DNA of 64,000 bases from Caproicibacter sp046707225 (GCF_046707225.1 NZ_JBJKOP010000032.1:62001-126000); one strand, 5' to 3'. Positions 17,371 to 26,369 are shown, counted from the first letter of the stretch. Notes: generated by a model from the sequence alone, not told the origin. Translations and numbers: made by a program.

Positions 17371-17745
17371 ATGTCAAATGCAGATTTTTATCGTTGCGAA
17401 AGATGCGGAAATATTGTTGTTAAGGTGAAAGACGGCGGCGGAACGCTCGTGTGCTGCGGTCAGGATATGACGAAGCTGGTGGCGAACAGCACGGATGCTG
17501 CTCAGGAAAAGCATGTGCCGGTTGTGACAAGGGAAAACGGCAGGATCAAAGTTGCCGTAGGCTCCACACTGCATCCGATGCTGCCGGAACATCACATTGA
17601 GTGGATTGCGCTTGTTTCAGGCGAAAGGGTGGAGATTAAATATTTACAGCCGGGTATGCAGCCGGTCGCCGATTTTGAAGACGCGGAAAGCGGAACAGTT
17701 TATGAGTACTGCAACCTGCATGGTCTTTGGAAAGCGGAGTTTTAA
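17371..17745 (+). CDS. dfx: Desulfoferrodoxin (2Fe superoxide reductase)
   Basis: 124 residues. Cys9, Cys12, Cys28 and Cys29 form the desulforedoxin-like iron centre I. Centre II ligands lie in EKHVPVV, LHPMLPEHHIEWI and YCNLHGLW. It reduces superoxide to peroxide without making oxygen, the normal strategy of strict anaerobes. It follows encapsulin by 28 bp, in the same operon, so superoxide removal and iron storage are coregulated. Confidence 0.95.
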   Translation: MSNADFYRCERCGNIVVKVKDGGGTLVCCGQDMTKLVANSTDAAQEKHVPVVTRENGRIKVAVGSTLHPMLPEHHIEWIALVSGERVEIKYLQPGMQPVADFEDAESGTVYEYCNLHGLWKAEF

Positions 17746-17827
17746 AAGGAATTCTAAAACGGTGAATGATTGAAGCAAAAACTTCGAATAATACCGGTAC
17801 CATTATATTTCAGGAGGTTATGACGGA

Positions 17828-18382
17828 ATGGCAGTACAGAATGCAATGACTGCGGACTATCTTCGCTCCGCCTATGGCGGCGAAAGCATGGCGCACATGC
17901 GTTACCTGATTTGGGGCGATATGGCCGAAAAAGAAGGCTTCCCAAAAATCGCGAAGCTGTTTACGGCAATCGCCTATGCGGAACGGGTTCATGCCGGCAA
18001 CCATTTTAAGGTGCTCGGCGGTTCAACATCCGATTCCACGGTTGCGGCCGGCGGGGTTTTCGGGACCGGCAAAACGGCAGAGAATCTTCAGGGAGCTATT
18101 AACGGCGAACTTCACGAAGTAGAACAGATGTATCCGGTATATCTGAATACTGCGGAGTTTCAAAACGAACCCGAAGCAAAACGCTCTTTTCATTTTGCAC
18201 TGGAAGCGGAGAAAGTCCACGCAAAGCTCTTCCAAGATGCCCAGAACGCGGCAAAAGCAGGACGAGATATGGAATTGAAGGCTGTTTATGTTTGCCCTGT
18301 TTGCGGCCACACGGTTCTGGACGGAGCGCCGGACCGATGCCCGATTTGCGGAGCCAAAAAGGAAATGTACAGGCAGTTTTGA
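17828..18382 (+). CDS. rbr: Rubrerythrin
   Basis: 184 residues. An N-terminal ferritin-like diiron domain with Glu residues in YGGESMAHMRYL, AYAERVHAGNHF, GELHEVEQMYP and EAEKVHAKLF, then a C-terminal rubredoxin-type site (CPVCGHTVLDGAPDRCPICG). It reduces hydrogen peroxide to water, so it takes the product of the preceding superoxide reductase. A ribosome site (AGGAGG) is upstream and a strong terminator follows, closing the four-gene operon. Confidence 0.95.
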   Translation: MAVQNAMTADYLRSAYGGESMAHMRYLIWGDMAEKEGFPKIAKLFTAIAYAERVHAGNHFKVLGGSTSDSTVAAGGVFGTGKTAENLQGAINGELHEVEQMYPVYLNTAEFQNEPEAKRSFHFALEAEKVHAKLFQDAQNAAKAGRDMELKAVYVCPVCGHTVLDGAPDRCPICGAKKEMYRQF

Positions 18383-18396
18383 AAAAAGACCGAGCG

Positions 18397-18424
18397 AATC
18401 CCCGCCGAAAGGCGGGGATTTTTT
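18397..18424 (+). terminator. Terminator of the encapsulin operon
   Basis: AATCCCCGCC-GAAA-GGCGGGGATT followed by a T run. Confidence 0.95.
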
Positions 18425-18743
18425 GCATAATTTCATATTATGTCAACAGAAGCGGAAGTTTTTGTTTCAACCGGTTTTTTTCAACATGTTTGTCTCGATT
18501 GTTGAAAGGCTGGGGTTTTGCTGCCGCCGTAAGATGAGAATTGTTGAAAACTAGGTGGAAAGTGTTGAATAGTCAACAACGAAATTCTACAATATTAAAA
18601 TAAAAAACAAGTTTATGTAAAGTACAAGTAACCGATCAGAGTCGATCGTCATCTATATTTTTCTTATATGTAATTATTTAACCTTGAAAATAATGTAAAA
18701 TACAATGGCGATTATTAACAAAGGCCGGAAAGGAGGCACCAGG
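18425..18743. other. AT-rich intergenic region
   Basis: About 320 bases with no convincing gene. TGTTGAA recurs several times and TGTTGA-ATAG-TCAACA (18563-18578) is a perfect inverted repeat, a possible regulator site for the following gene. Confidence 0.5.
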
Positions 18744-19265
18744 ATGGAGAAAACGGAACAGAGCGGGAGAAAGTGGATTATTTTCACCGTTGTCACTTTA
18801 ATTTTTACGATCGCAATCCTAACCTGTGCTTTTTTGATGGTTCATCATATTCGCGAGAATTACGCGAGATATACGCCGGACCAGATCACTCAGCAAATCA
18901 TAAAAGAACTGGAACCGGAAGATCTGGTTAAAGTAGAACCTGGACAAATCTCAAAGCATTATGACATACCGGACGGAGTTATTGAGGCAAGTTCGCTGTA
19001 TATGAGCAAATCCAGTGAAAGCGCATCGGAGCTTGCATGCTTTCTTCTGACCGATACGTCAAAAAACAATCAGTTGCTGCAGGCCATTCATGCGCACATC
19101 AGCGCGAAGGCCTCGGGATTCAAGAGCTTGAATCCAACCCAGTACAATGCCCTGAAGAATGTTTTGATTTCACAAAAAGGGCGATATGTTCTGGTTTCTG
19201 TGGGAAGCGTAACAACGGCGGAGGAAAAACTGTTTTTAGATTTGCTGAGTCAAAAAAACACTTGA
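18744..19265 (+). CDS. Membrane-anchored DUF4358-like protein
   Basis: 173 residues from ATG 18744 with AAGGAGG 7 bp upstream. One N-terminal membrane helix (WIIFTVVTLIFTIAILTCAFLM region), then an extracellular domain of about 130 residues with ISKHYDIPDGVIEASSLYMS and a C-terminal GRYVLVSVGS, features shared with clostridial DUF4358 proteins. Function unknown. It stands alone and is followed by tRNA-Gly. Confidence 0.65.
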   Translation: MEKTEQSGRKWIIFTVVTLIFTIAILTCAFLMVHHIRENYARYTPDQITQQIIKELEPEDLVKVEPGQISKHYDIPDGVIEASSLYMSKSSESASELACFLLTDTSKNNQLLQAIHAHISAKASGFKSLNPTQYNALKNVLISQKGRYVLVSVGSVTTAEEKLFLDLLSQKNT

Positions 19266-19299
19266 AAATCCGGATAGGATATGATAGAATATTTTTCAT

Positions 19300-19374
<75 letters not shown>

Positions 19375-19383
19375 AAGATAATT

Positions 19384-19490
19384 TGGGGAAGATTTTCCTC
19401 TTCCCCAGTTATCATAAAATCAAGTGTTCAGCTTGTGAGCATTTGATTTTATGATAAATCCCCCGTAGGTTTAATCGCAACGGGGGCTTT
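19384..19490 (+). terminator. Run of three hairpins after tRNA-Gly
   Basis: TGGGGAAGA...TCTTCCCCA (19384-19407), a long ATCATAAAATCAA/TTTGATTTTATGAT repeat (19411-19455) and CCCCCGT...ACGGGGG with T3 (19460-19490). The last two look like terminators; the first may end the tRNA transcript. Confidence 0.6.
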
Positions 19491-20078
19491 CATAAAAAAT
19501 ATATTACAAAGCTACATTGGGATAATCAGTCCCAGCCCTTCATTCGTCGGGGCCTGCCCAATGCGGTGATGCGTTCAAGGCAGAAGTATCATTATCACTT
19601 GCCGGGATCGTCGCGCGACATGCAGTTGGTCGCAACAGCGCCTGTGTCCGCTTCGCGGTTTCTGATGTTTCCGCCCCCAGCTAAGAAACGTTTTTGTAAT
19701 TTCCCCAATCGGTCAGAACGATTGGCAGAAATATTTTCAAAGTGCGCCAACCTCGCGCATCGATTGCGGAGCAGTCGAAACAAGAGGTACACAGTGTCTT
19801 TCACTGTGGATTGGGTTTGTGGAAAAAATAAGTCTGCACCCTCAGTTGCCAATAAGGGTACAGACTTGAATCTATCCGAAATACGCAGTAAAATAAACCA
19901 CGCATAATCGGCATTCACAAGTCATATGGGTTCTAGTTACCCTTATGGCGCATGGGGACTAATCATTTGGACGATGGTTAATCCTCTGTGGATGCTATTT
20001 TTTTGTCCACATACAGGAATTATATACCGGTTTTCGGGAAAAGCAAGTTTATTTTTTCCGTATTTTATATTTTGTCAA
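19491..20078. other. Region without a recognised gene
   Basis: Short overlapping frames on both strands (about 110 codons each, around 19570-19918) show no recognisable motif and no ribosome site. It may be decayed mobile DNA. Confidence 0.4.
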
Positions 20079-20105
20079 TAAAGCGGAACCGGTTCCGCTT
20101 TTTGC
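20079..20105 (+). terminator. Palindromic terminator
   Basis: AAAGCGGAACCGGTTCCGCTTT, a perfect palindrome with a T5 tail. No gene upstream was recognised, so it may be left from a lost gene. Confidence 0.6.
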
Positions 20106-20160
20106 CATGCAGACTATTTGCATGGCCTTTTTATTTCATCAAATTCCCATTGATATTTCA

Positions 20161-20197
20161 GAACACTTGTTCTATACTAATACAAGAACATGTGTTT
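20161..20197 (+). promoter_or_regulatory. Two LexA-like SOS boxes
   Basis: GAAC-ACTT-GTTC at 20161-20172 and GAAC-ATGT-GTTT at 20186-20197 fit the Gram-positive LexA consensus GAACNNNNGTTY. A TATACT lies between them. They sit just upstream of a DinB/UmuC-like fragment, where SOS control is normal. Confidence 0.7.
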
Positions 20198-20209
20198 GGA
20201 AGTGGGAAT

Positions 20210-20545
20210 TTGGAACGGGTCATTCTTCACAGCGACTGCAACAGCTTTTATGCCTCCGTGGAATGCCTGCACCGACCGGAGATCAGGGAAAAGCCGGTCG
20301 CGGTCGGCGGCGACGTTGAGCAGCGGCACAGCATTATCCTGACGAAAAACCAGATCGCGAAACGGTATCATGTCAAGACCGGAGAAGCCCTCTGGCAGGC
20401 AAAGCAGAAATGCCCCGATCTTGCATTGTGCCGCCAAACTATGAGCTTTACATGCGTTTCTCACAAATGGCCCGCCGGATTTACCGGGACTATACCGATC
20501 TCGTCGAACCGTTCGGTTTGGATGAGGCCTGGCTGGCGTGTACAC
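20210..20545 (+). pseudogene. Y-family DNA polymerase (DinB/UmuC-like), truncated and frameshifted
   Basis: From TTG 20210 the frame reads ERVILHSDCNSFYASVE, the metal-binding start of Y-family polymerases, and KPVAVGGD, then VKTGEALWQAKQKCPDL. Near 20435 the frame shifts and continues as VPPNYELYMRFSQMARRIYR and EPFGLDEAWL before joining an IS5-type transposase fragment at about 20540. Only the N-terminal quarter remains, so it is dead. The intact family does translesion synthesis after DNA damage, in line with the LexA boxes. Confidence 0.85.
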
Positions 20546-20732
20546 GGTTTCCCACGGCCCATATCTTTCTGGAAGATCACGCCAGGGTGCGCCGCTTCTC
20601 GCAATCCAGAGGATAGCGTTCATTATTAGGCGGTTGTCTTTTGCAGGACACCCCTGCTTTTTATGTTTATCCGAAGGAATATAATCCTTGATGCGGTTCC
20701 ATTCTTCATCGCTTAATTCATATCGTTGCCAT
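20540..20732 (-). mobile_element. IS5-type transposase N-terminal fragment
   Basis: The minus strand encodes YELSDEEWNRIKDYIP and LIMNAILWIARSGAPWRDLP followed by ERYGPWETVY, a typical IS5-group start. The ATG at 20732 is out of frame by a small deletion. The fragment ends abruptly in the DinB pseudogene, so the insertion and a later deletion destroyed both. Confidence 0.8.
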
Positions 20733-20778
20733 TTACATTACCGCATCAATTATACCATATTTGTGCATCTTTTCTTTT

Positions 20779-20862
20779 TCAAACACGCCCTAACTTAATT
20801 GTATTCTGAGTAATTCTTTTTACCTCATCAAAATCATCAAGGTTTGCTTTGATAATTTCCAT
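20779..20862 (-). pseudogene. N-terminal remnant of a GNAT acetyltransferase
   Basis: MEIIKANLDDFDEVKRITQN plus TIK matches the start of GNAT acetyltransferases; the frame then enters unrelated IS-derived sequence and stops. It is the last member of the minus-strand small-gene series and was cut off by the IS5 event. Confidence 0.6.
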
Positions 20863-20890
20863 ATTTACGACCTTTCGAATGCACAATTTA

Positions 20891-20950
20891 TTCTATGCGA
20901 AGCGTAAACGGTAGAGGATACGGCAGCAGTTAAACATTATGCGAAGCTCG
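20891..20950 (-). repeat. Cassette-boundary motif A
   Basis: Two direct copies of TATGCGAAGC (20894-20903 and 20939-20948); the second is preceded by GTTAAACAT. The same TAAACATTATGCGAAG core recurs in the other gaps of this region. Confidence 0.6.
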
Positions 20951-20992
20951 GGAATACTCACATCTGACCGTTGTGCTAATACAGCAATTGCA

Positions 20993-21367
20993 TCATTGAA
21001 TAGGTTTTCCAATGTTTTTTTCCGTACGCCATTGCGGTGCACATCCATCATCACCCCAATATTCGTCAATAGCCTTAATGCTATTACCCATCATCTGAAT
21101 AAAGGAAGTTACATGGAAGGACATACCCTCAGCCCATACATGGGTAACCGTAATAATAAGATCATCTTTTTGCTCAATTCGTTCAACTGTTCCATTCCAG
21201 TTCCCAGGGTAGTCACAATTTGCTCTTAAGAATTCTTCTACGCCGAATTGCTCATTTGTATTATGCCAACGTATATAAGCGTCTCTGCAGAAATAGCCTC
21301 TTAATTTTTGTTCATCCTGCGTTGCGATACTTTCCCAATATTGTACTATGAATTTTTTATAATCCAT
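20993..21367 (-). CDS. NTF2/SnoaL-like small protein
   Basis: 124 residues. The pattern FIVQYWESIATQDEQKLRGY ... DAYIRWHNTNE ... TVTHVWAEGMSFHVTSFIQ fits the nuclear transport factor 2-like cone fold, a scaffold used by many small enzymes and binding proteins. No active-site set identifies a reaction. It is flanked on both sides by the recurring boundary motif and looks like a single-gene cassette. Confidence 0.7.
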   Translation of the reverse strand: MDYKKFIVQYWESIATQDEQKLRGYFCRDAYIRWHNTNEQFGVEEFLRANCDYPGNWNGTVERIEQKDDLIITVTHVWAEGMSFHVTSFIQMMGNSIKAIDEYWGDDGCAPQWRTEKNIGKPIQ

Positions 21368-21398
21368 CTAATCCCTCACTTGTTTCAAACAAACTGAA

Positions 21399-21500
21399 TT
21401 TATTCGGCTTACGTGAGCATTTAAATTTTGCGGAGTGAAATTAAGTAAACAAACTGCGAAGTTCGCACTGCGCCTCAAACTCCTAAGTTTGCTCATAATA
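21399..21500 (-). repeat. Cassette-boundary motif B
   Basis: A diverged copy: TTATTCGGCTTACGTGAGC (21400-21418), AGTAAACAAACTGCGAAGTT (21444-21462) and TTTGCTCATAATAT (21488-21501). A CAAACTCCTAAGTTTG hairpin lies between. Confidence 0.5.
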
Positions 21501-21540
21501 TACAATCCCATGGAAGTTCAATCTGCTGCTTCTTGTACTA

Positions 21541-22194
21541 TTAATCCGTACAACTTTTTGATAGTCTAGCGCCCATGTTAAAGGCTTTTTGACAGGTAGT
21601 TGGAAATTGTTCTGCTCTCACCTGAGCCTTATGCTTTTCATCGTACTTAGATGCTTCATACTTGGAATAATCATCAAATTGATAAGTATCATTTGCAATC
21701 AGTATTTCCGAAGTTCCGCCTAATACTTTCAGGGCTTGTTGGTTCTGTTGAAATATGGTTTCATAGCTTCGGTGCTTCATAGTTTCTTCTGTAACATTCA
21801 TGGTATAAATAAAGCCTGAAGCTATTTTCCCTTTAAATATAGTTTGGTTGTCGACGTTATAAGAGAAATTAGGAAAGAGCAGCCGTTCCAGAAAACATGA
21901 CATTTCTCCAGTGATACGATTGAGATAAATAGGCGAACCTAATAGTAAAACATTGCATTTTAAAATTTTTTCAAGGCAATCCGACAGATCATCTTTCATT
22001 GCACAATGGCCAACAAACCTAGAGCTTTTTCTTTTACAGGCAAAGCAGCTTGTGCAGCCACTAAACTGCAGGTCATACAAATGAATAAGTTCTGTTTCGG
22101 CTCCGATTGAGTTGGCACCATCAATGGCTTTTTGCAATAAGGTTGCAGTATTCCGATTCCTTCTCGGGCTTCCATTTACGGCAATTACTTTCAT
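21541..22194 (-). CDS. NADPH-dependent FMN reductase / iron-sulfur flavoprotein
   Basis: 217 residues. A flavodoxin-like fold starts with VIAVNGSPRRNRNTATLL (FMN phosphate loop) and GSPIYLNRITGEM, and has a compact Cys cluster CTSCFACK...GHC like the Isf iron-sulfur flavoproteins of anaerobes. Likely a cytoplasmic electron-transfer or reductase protein. It is a single gene between two boundary motifs, with no operon partner. Confidence 0.85.
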   Translation of the reverse strand: MKVIAVNGSPRRNRNTATLLQKAIDGANSIGAETELIHLYDLQFSGCTSCFACKRKSSRFVGHCAMKDDLSDCLEKILKCNVLLLGSPIYLNRITGEMSCFLERLLFPNFSYNVDNQTIFKGKIASGFIYTMNVTEETMKHRSYETIFQQNQQALKVLGGTSEILIANDTYQFDDYSKYEASKYDEKHKAQVRAEQFPTTCQKAFNMGARLSKSCTD

Positions 22195-22270
22195 ATAAAA
22201 TCATATCCTTTTGCATTAATTCTTTACAATCGGTCGAATTATATAAAATAATCTGAATTTGTTCTGGCTT

Positions 22271-22358
22271 CTCATTATTCCGCTGATACGAAGCATCCAA
22301 AGAGTAAACATTACGCGAAGTTTAGCTGGGGTGCTGGGGTGCCCCATTATGCTCATAA
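22271..22358 (-). repeat. Cassette-boundary motif C
   Basis: CTCATTATTCCGCTGATACG (22271-22290) followed by AAGC, then AGTAAACATTACGCGAAGTT (22303-22322) and CATTATGCTCATAACC (22345-22360). This is the best-preserved copy with all three parts. Confidence 0.6.
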
Positions 22359-22359
22359 C

Positions 22360-22827
22360 CTATGCTAAACAAGATACCACATAATCAAGCGGCACATCCA
22401 TATGAGCAGCGACTTCCTCTTCTGTAAGTCCGCCGTCAATAAATCGCTTAACAACTACAACCATGCTTTCTCCAACCTCGATAATGTGCTTATCTAAATC
22501 ATAGAAACGTACTACACGTTGTCCCCACGGATGTTCAAACAGTGGATGAACGTATTCAATGTTTTTGAAATTCTCCAGCTTGGCGGCAAAGCTTTCAATA
22601 TCGTCATCTTCAAAATACAGTTCTGTCGCGTTATTTCCGAAGATGATTTCATTGTCTTGTTTGTGTATAAAATCTTTCCATGTATCGAATGTCTGCAAAT
22701 TGATCCCACCCGTTAAAGTAACGTTTGCACCGAAATCAGCAATAATATCCAGGCCCAAAACGCTGTGATAAAACTGTTTTGCCTTTTCCATATTTTTTAC
22801 CGCTATCAATGTCGAAGTGTATTTCAT
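22360..22827 (-). CDS. VOC-family (glyoxalase-like) protein
   Basis: 155 residues from ATG 22827 with GGAGGT 7 bp upstream; a longer frame to 22869 has no ribosome site. One VOC module pair: KNMEKAKQFYHSVLGLDIIAD, ATELYFEDDDIESF and the C-terminal HIIEVGES, with a short HTH-like tail. Members act as metal-dependent lyases or antibiotic-binding proteins. Function here is undetermined. Single-gene unit between boundary motifs C and D. Confidence 0.8.
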   Translation of the reverse strand: MKYTSTLIAVKNMEKAKQFYHSVLGLDIIADFGANVTLTGGINLQTFDTWKDFIHKQDNEIIFGNNATELYFEDDDIESFAAKLENFKNIEYVHPLFEHPWGQRVVRFYDLDKHIIEVGESMVVVVKRFIDGGLTEEEVAAHMDVPLDYVVSCLA

Positions 22828-22911
22828 ACTGTACCTCCAAGTGTTTATTATAAAATAACATACATTCATGCTGATTGTTATATGCTGCCCTCTATTTTAC
22901 CGAACCGGAAC

Positions 22912-22960
22912 TAATAAACATTATGCGAAGCTCTGGATAGGGTAGAGACGACTCATTATC
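22912..22960 (-). repeat. Cassette-boundary motif D
   Basis: TAATAAACATTATGCGAAGC at 22912-22931, followed by a GGATA/TATCC hairpin and ACTCATTATCC up to the stop of the TM2 gene. Confidence 0.55.
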
Positions 22961-22961
22961 C

Positions 22962-23198
22962 CTACCAGACCTTCACTTCTAAACCATATTGGTCTTTAAA
23001 AACGCCGCAAATAATCATAATAAAATCAATAAGGGAACCGATTCCAAAAACGCCCGCTGTAAGGAGCCAAATGATGCCGGTCCCAACTTTTCCAACATAA
23101 AAACGGTGAATACCAAAAACCCCTAAGAAAAAACATAGCAATAAGGTTGCTAACCTGCTTTTGGGTGAAACCGGGATTGGAACAGGCTGATAATACAT
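22962..23198 (-). CDS. TM2-domain membrane protein
   Basis: 78 residues, AAGGAG 8 bp before the ATG. Two membrane helices with the TM2 signature FFLGVFGIHRFYVGKVGTGI and a C-terminal GSLIDFIMIICG. TM2 proteins are small and widespread; their function is unknown. It is the first gene of the minus-strand series. Confidence 0.88.
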   Translation of the reverse strand: MYYQPVPIPVSPKSRLATLLLCFFLGVFGIHRFYVGKVGTGIIWLLTAGVFGIGSLIDFIMIICGVFKDQYGLEVKVW

Positions 23199-23380
23199 GA
23201 CATATTCTCCTTCTTGGGGAAGTTCTTCAGATTATGCATATTCTTCACGATGCGCTTCCGAATTACACAACGCACTTAAAAGCGATTCTAACAGAACAAA
23301 TAAGTCCTTCTTATATAATTTTAAACAAATATACTCGCAATCAAAAAATTTGTTTTGCAGTTTCCGTACGACCCTCTTTG

Positions 23381-23405
23381 CTCATTATTCCGCTTACACG
23401 AAGTT
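23381..23405 (-). repeat. Cassette-boundary motif E
   Basis: CTCATTATTCCGCTTACACG then AAGTT, the same 5' part as motif C with two changes. The remaining 23199-23676 holds no gene I can support. Confidence 0.5.
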
Positions 23406-23676
23406 TATATCCACTTCAGATTAGCAAATTCGATTAAAAACATTATATATCAAAGTGGACTTTTTGAGTAGATCAAAACACAAAAGGTTAAAAATTTTGC
23501 AATTATCTTATGATTTACCCCAAAAAAATTTCTTGTTTTTGCTCTTATCTGTGCAAATGATTTAAACAGGATAAGTGAAAGGGGGTTATTAAACTCCCGA
23601 AAAAACGAGAGGGGTGAATTCACTCCGAAAGTATTATCAGGAAGCTTCAGACAAATTAGTCAGGAGGTACGTAATA

Positions 23677-26327
23677 ATGGATCAAAAAATTATGTCGTCG
23701 GCGCAAGGGGCAGTATCAAATATTCAGTTTTCTTACTTAAGCAATGGCGGCTGGAAAACATTTAGCGGTCAAACAAAAAATGCCATGGACGGGATTAAGA
23801 TTCAGACAAGCTCTAACAGCCCCTATTATCTGCAGTATCGGACCTGGAATCAGGGGAAGAGCGGTTATTATCCCTATGTCAAAAGCAATGTAAATGACTA
23901 TGCCGGCGCATCGGGGAGGCCTATTCAACAGCTCCAGATACAGGCATATCAAAGAGATGGGACCAAGCTAACGGAACGTATCGTTGTGATGTATCGGGCC
24001 TATGTGGACGGAGAATGGCTCCCATGGGTAAGTAATGCCGATCCGGAATGGATGAGAAGCGTTCAAAACAAATATGATTTAGACGGCACTCTTGATCCCA
24101 ACGCTTCCTACGCCGGTCAATCGGGGGCTGCTATCAGCGGAATCGAAATTCGTGTTTATGAAAGAAGAACTAACCGGGGATTTCTCAGGTGATGAAGTAA
24201 CCGCATCCTTAAGCTATATGGCGGACAGCACCTCAAATTGGAATGATTTTGAGAAAAGCACCGTAACGTCTCATATTGATGGAATCAAAATACAAACCGG
24301 TACAAACAAGCCCTATTATCTCTCATATAAAACATGGAATTCCGGAAAATCCTCCTATTATCCTCCTGTAAAGAGCACTGTCGATGATTACGCAGGTTCT
24401 GCCGGAAAGCCGGTTCAGAGACTCAATATTCAGGCTTTTAAAAATGACGGAACAAAATTGTCTTCCGGTGTTATTGTGATGTATCGCGCCTACGTGAACG
24501 GAGAATGGCTCCCATGGGTAAGTAACGCCGATCCGGAATGGATGCGAAACGTCCGAAACAAATATAGTCTGGGCGGTACTTTGGACACGGGAGGCTCTTT
24601 TGCCGGGATAGCCGGTGAAGACATCAGCGGCGTTGAAATCCGTATTTTTGAGGATGATTCCTTAAATGCCGGAACGGATGATTTTTCAGGGGATGAACTC
24701 AACTTGTCGCTAAGCTACATGGCTGACAGCAATAACAATTGGACTGGTTTCAGCGAAAACGTAACCGCATCGCATATTGATGGAATCCACTACGATGAGG
24801 GTATAAAAGTAAACGCGATTAGTAAGGCAGTGCGGGTCAGTACTTCGGCGATTTATAGACTGCTTAAAAAGAAGCAGAAAACCGGGACGATCGAACCATC
24901 ATATGAAAACAGTGGCAGACAATCGGAAGTAACACCGGAAAAGTTGGCAAAAATGGAAGCGTTGATCGCTGAGAATTCGGATATTACCCTTGCGGAAATC
25001 AAAGAAGCCATGCAGCTGTCTATCCAAAAGTCCGAAATCAGCAATATTCTTCGCAACAAGCTGGGGTTCCGATATAAAAAAAGATGGTACATGCCAGCGA
25101 GCGAGACCGGTCAGATGTAAAAGTTAAACGCACCATCTGGAGTAAAATGCAGCGCACAATGCATGCGGCTTCGCTGGTGTTTCTTGATGAAAGCGGCGTC
25201 AACACGAATTTGACCCGTCGGTATGGCCGAGCCAAGGGGAAAGACCGCGTGAAGGACAGCGCTCCGCTGAACACACCTAAAACTACAACAATTGTGTCCT
25301 CTGTGCGACTTGACGGCACAACGGTTCCCCAATTCTTCTCAGGCTCCATGAATGGCAACATGTTTCTTGATTACATACAGCATGAACTCGTTCCATCGTT
25401 ACATGCCGGGGATTTGGTTATCATGGACAATCTTCGCTGTCACAAAGTGAAGGGTGTCAAAGAAGCAATTCAACAAACCGGCGCGCACTCTACCTTCCTC
25501 CGTATAGCCCGGACTTCAATCCGATTGAAATGATGTGGTCAAAGTTAAAAGCCGTCCTGAGAAAGGTCAAAGCCCGAACGGTGGATTCGTTGCTTGAAGC
25601 TCTTCCAAAGGCGTTTCAGACTGTTTCTGTAAGTGATATTAGGGGATGGTTTCGTGAATCTGGCTATTCGCTTTCTTAAGTGGAATTGCTGTAATATTAA
25701 TAAAAACTTTGAAACAGTAATCGGACTGGAATATGATGAGGAGGTAAATGAAAGCGAAAAAAAGCCAACATGTTTAAGTAAACCAACCTTTAATGTCCTA
25801 AAATTTATTTCGGGGCTCGAGTTCGACAATAGTTTGGATAATCCTTGGTTTGATCCTCATATGCCAGCCCTTGCTTCTCTGGCGGGAATGTTCATCGGCG
25901 GCGTCTTAGCTGCGTCTAAAAGTCAGGTAGGAACTTATCTGGACATTCACTACTACAAAGTTGCAGAAACAGGGGAAAAGAGAGCTACTGTTAATTGCGG
26001 TAATTCCGACTACTATGACATGTTCAATAATTGGAATTATAGCATTTTCCACTCCTTAAGAGATGAACATGGTATCACCGCTTACCCCGAAGATAGAATC
26101 CCTGGCTGGGAAGATGCAGTAAACGACTTTGCAAGGTATCAATATGAGAAATTCAAAGGGATACCAGCAAATGATAATTACAAATACGATATCCAAAGGA
26201 AAAAATTGAAATCGTAGTTTTTGATGATTGGCAGATAATCGAACGGTTTAATATTATTGAACTCCTAAATCCAGTCACTGAATTGCAGGAAGACATAAGA
26301 TCATTGTTTAACGTTCAGACTTACTAA
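23677..26327 (+). pseudogene. Second ChW-repeat protein gene, broken
   Basis: ATG 23677 (AGGAGG 9 bp upstream) opens a protein closely similar to the 2723 gene. An extra A in GAAAGAAGAA near 24160 shifts the frame after the first repeat. Repeat 2 and the start of repeat 3 continue in the new frame to 24787, where sequence switches within GATGGAATC to an IS630 remnant. After 25693 only the C-terminal domain resumes (KPTFNVLKFISGLEFDNSL), with a further deletion plus frameshift near 26200, and ends at 26327. The rest of repeat 3, repeat 4 and the whole C39 domain are gone. Its partner lipoprotein gene downstream is intact. Confidence 0.88.
24788..25693 (+). mobile_element. IS630-family remnant inside the ChW pseudogene
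   Basis: The HTH part (YDEGIKVNAISKAVRVSTSA, IYRLLKKKQ) lacks its first residues and the left end. The DDE domain keeps Asp in VFLDESGVNT, Asp in VIMDNLRCHK and Glu in SPDFNPIEMMW, but frame changes near 25105 and 25480 break it. The right end is intact: TGGAATTGCTGTA at 25681-25693, the same terminal sequence as the MITEs at 51223 and 53790. IS630 elements insert at TA. Confidence 0.85.
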
Positions 26328-26329
26328 AA

Positions 26330-26369
26330 GATAGACCAGAGAGCTACTCAATGCAGTTCTCTGGTCTAT
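26330..26369. terminator. Bidirectional terminator, second ChW locus
   Basis: AGATAGACCAGAGA and TTCTCTGGTCTATCT pair around a 12-14-nt loop. Same position as the 6136 terminator of locus 1, but unrelated sequence. Confidence 0.8.

Noticed and set aside
18288..18554. Frames running through the encapsulin-operon terminator
   Set aside because: They are alternate frames of the rubrerythrin 3' end that continue by chance across the hairpin.
19566..19918. Overlapping frames of about 110 codons on both strands
   Set aside because: No ribosome site, no motif, and each is the mirror of the other; non-coding or decayed DNA is more likely.
20779..23405. Classical integron cassette array
   Set aside because: No integrase gene and no strict attC pair (RYYYAAC ... 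GTTRRRY) in every gap. Only a cassette-like pattern is claimed.
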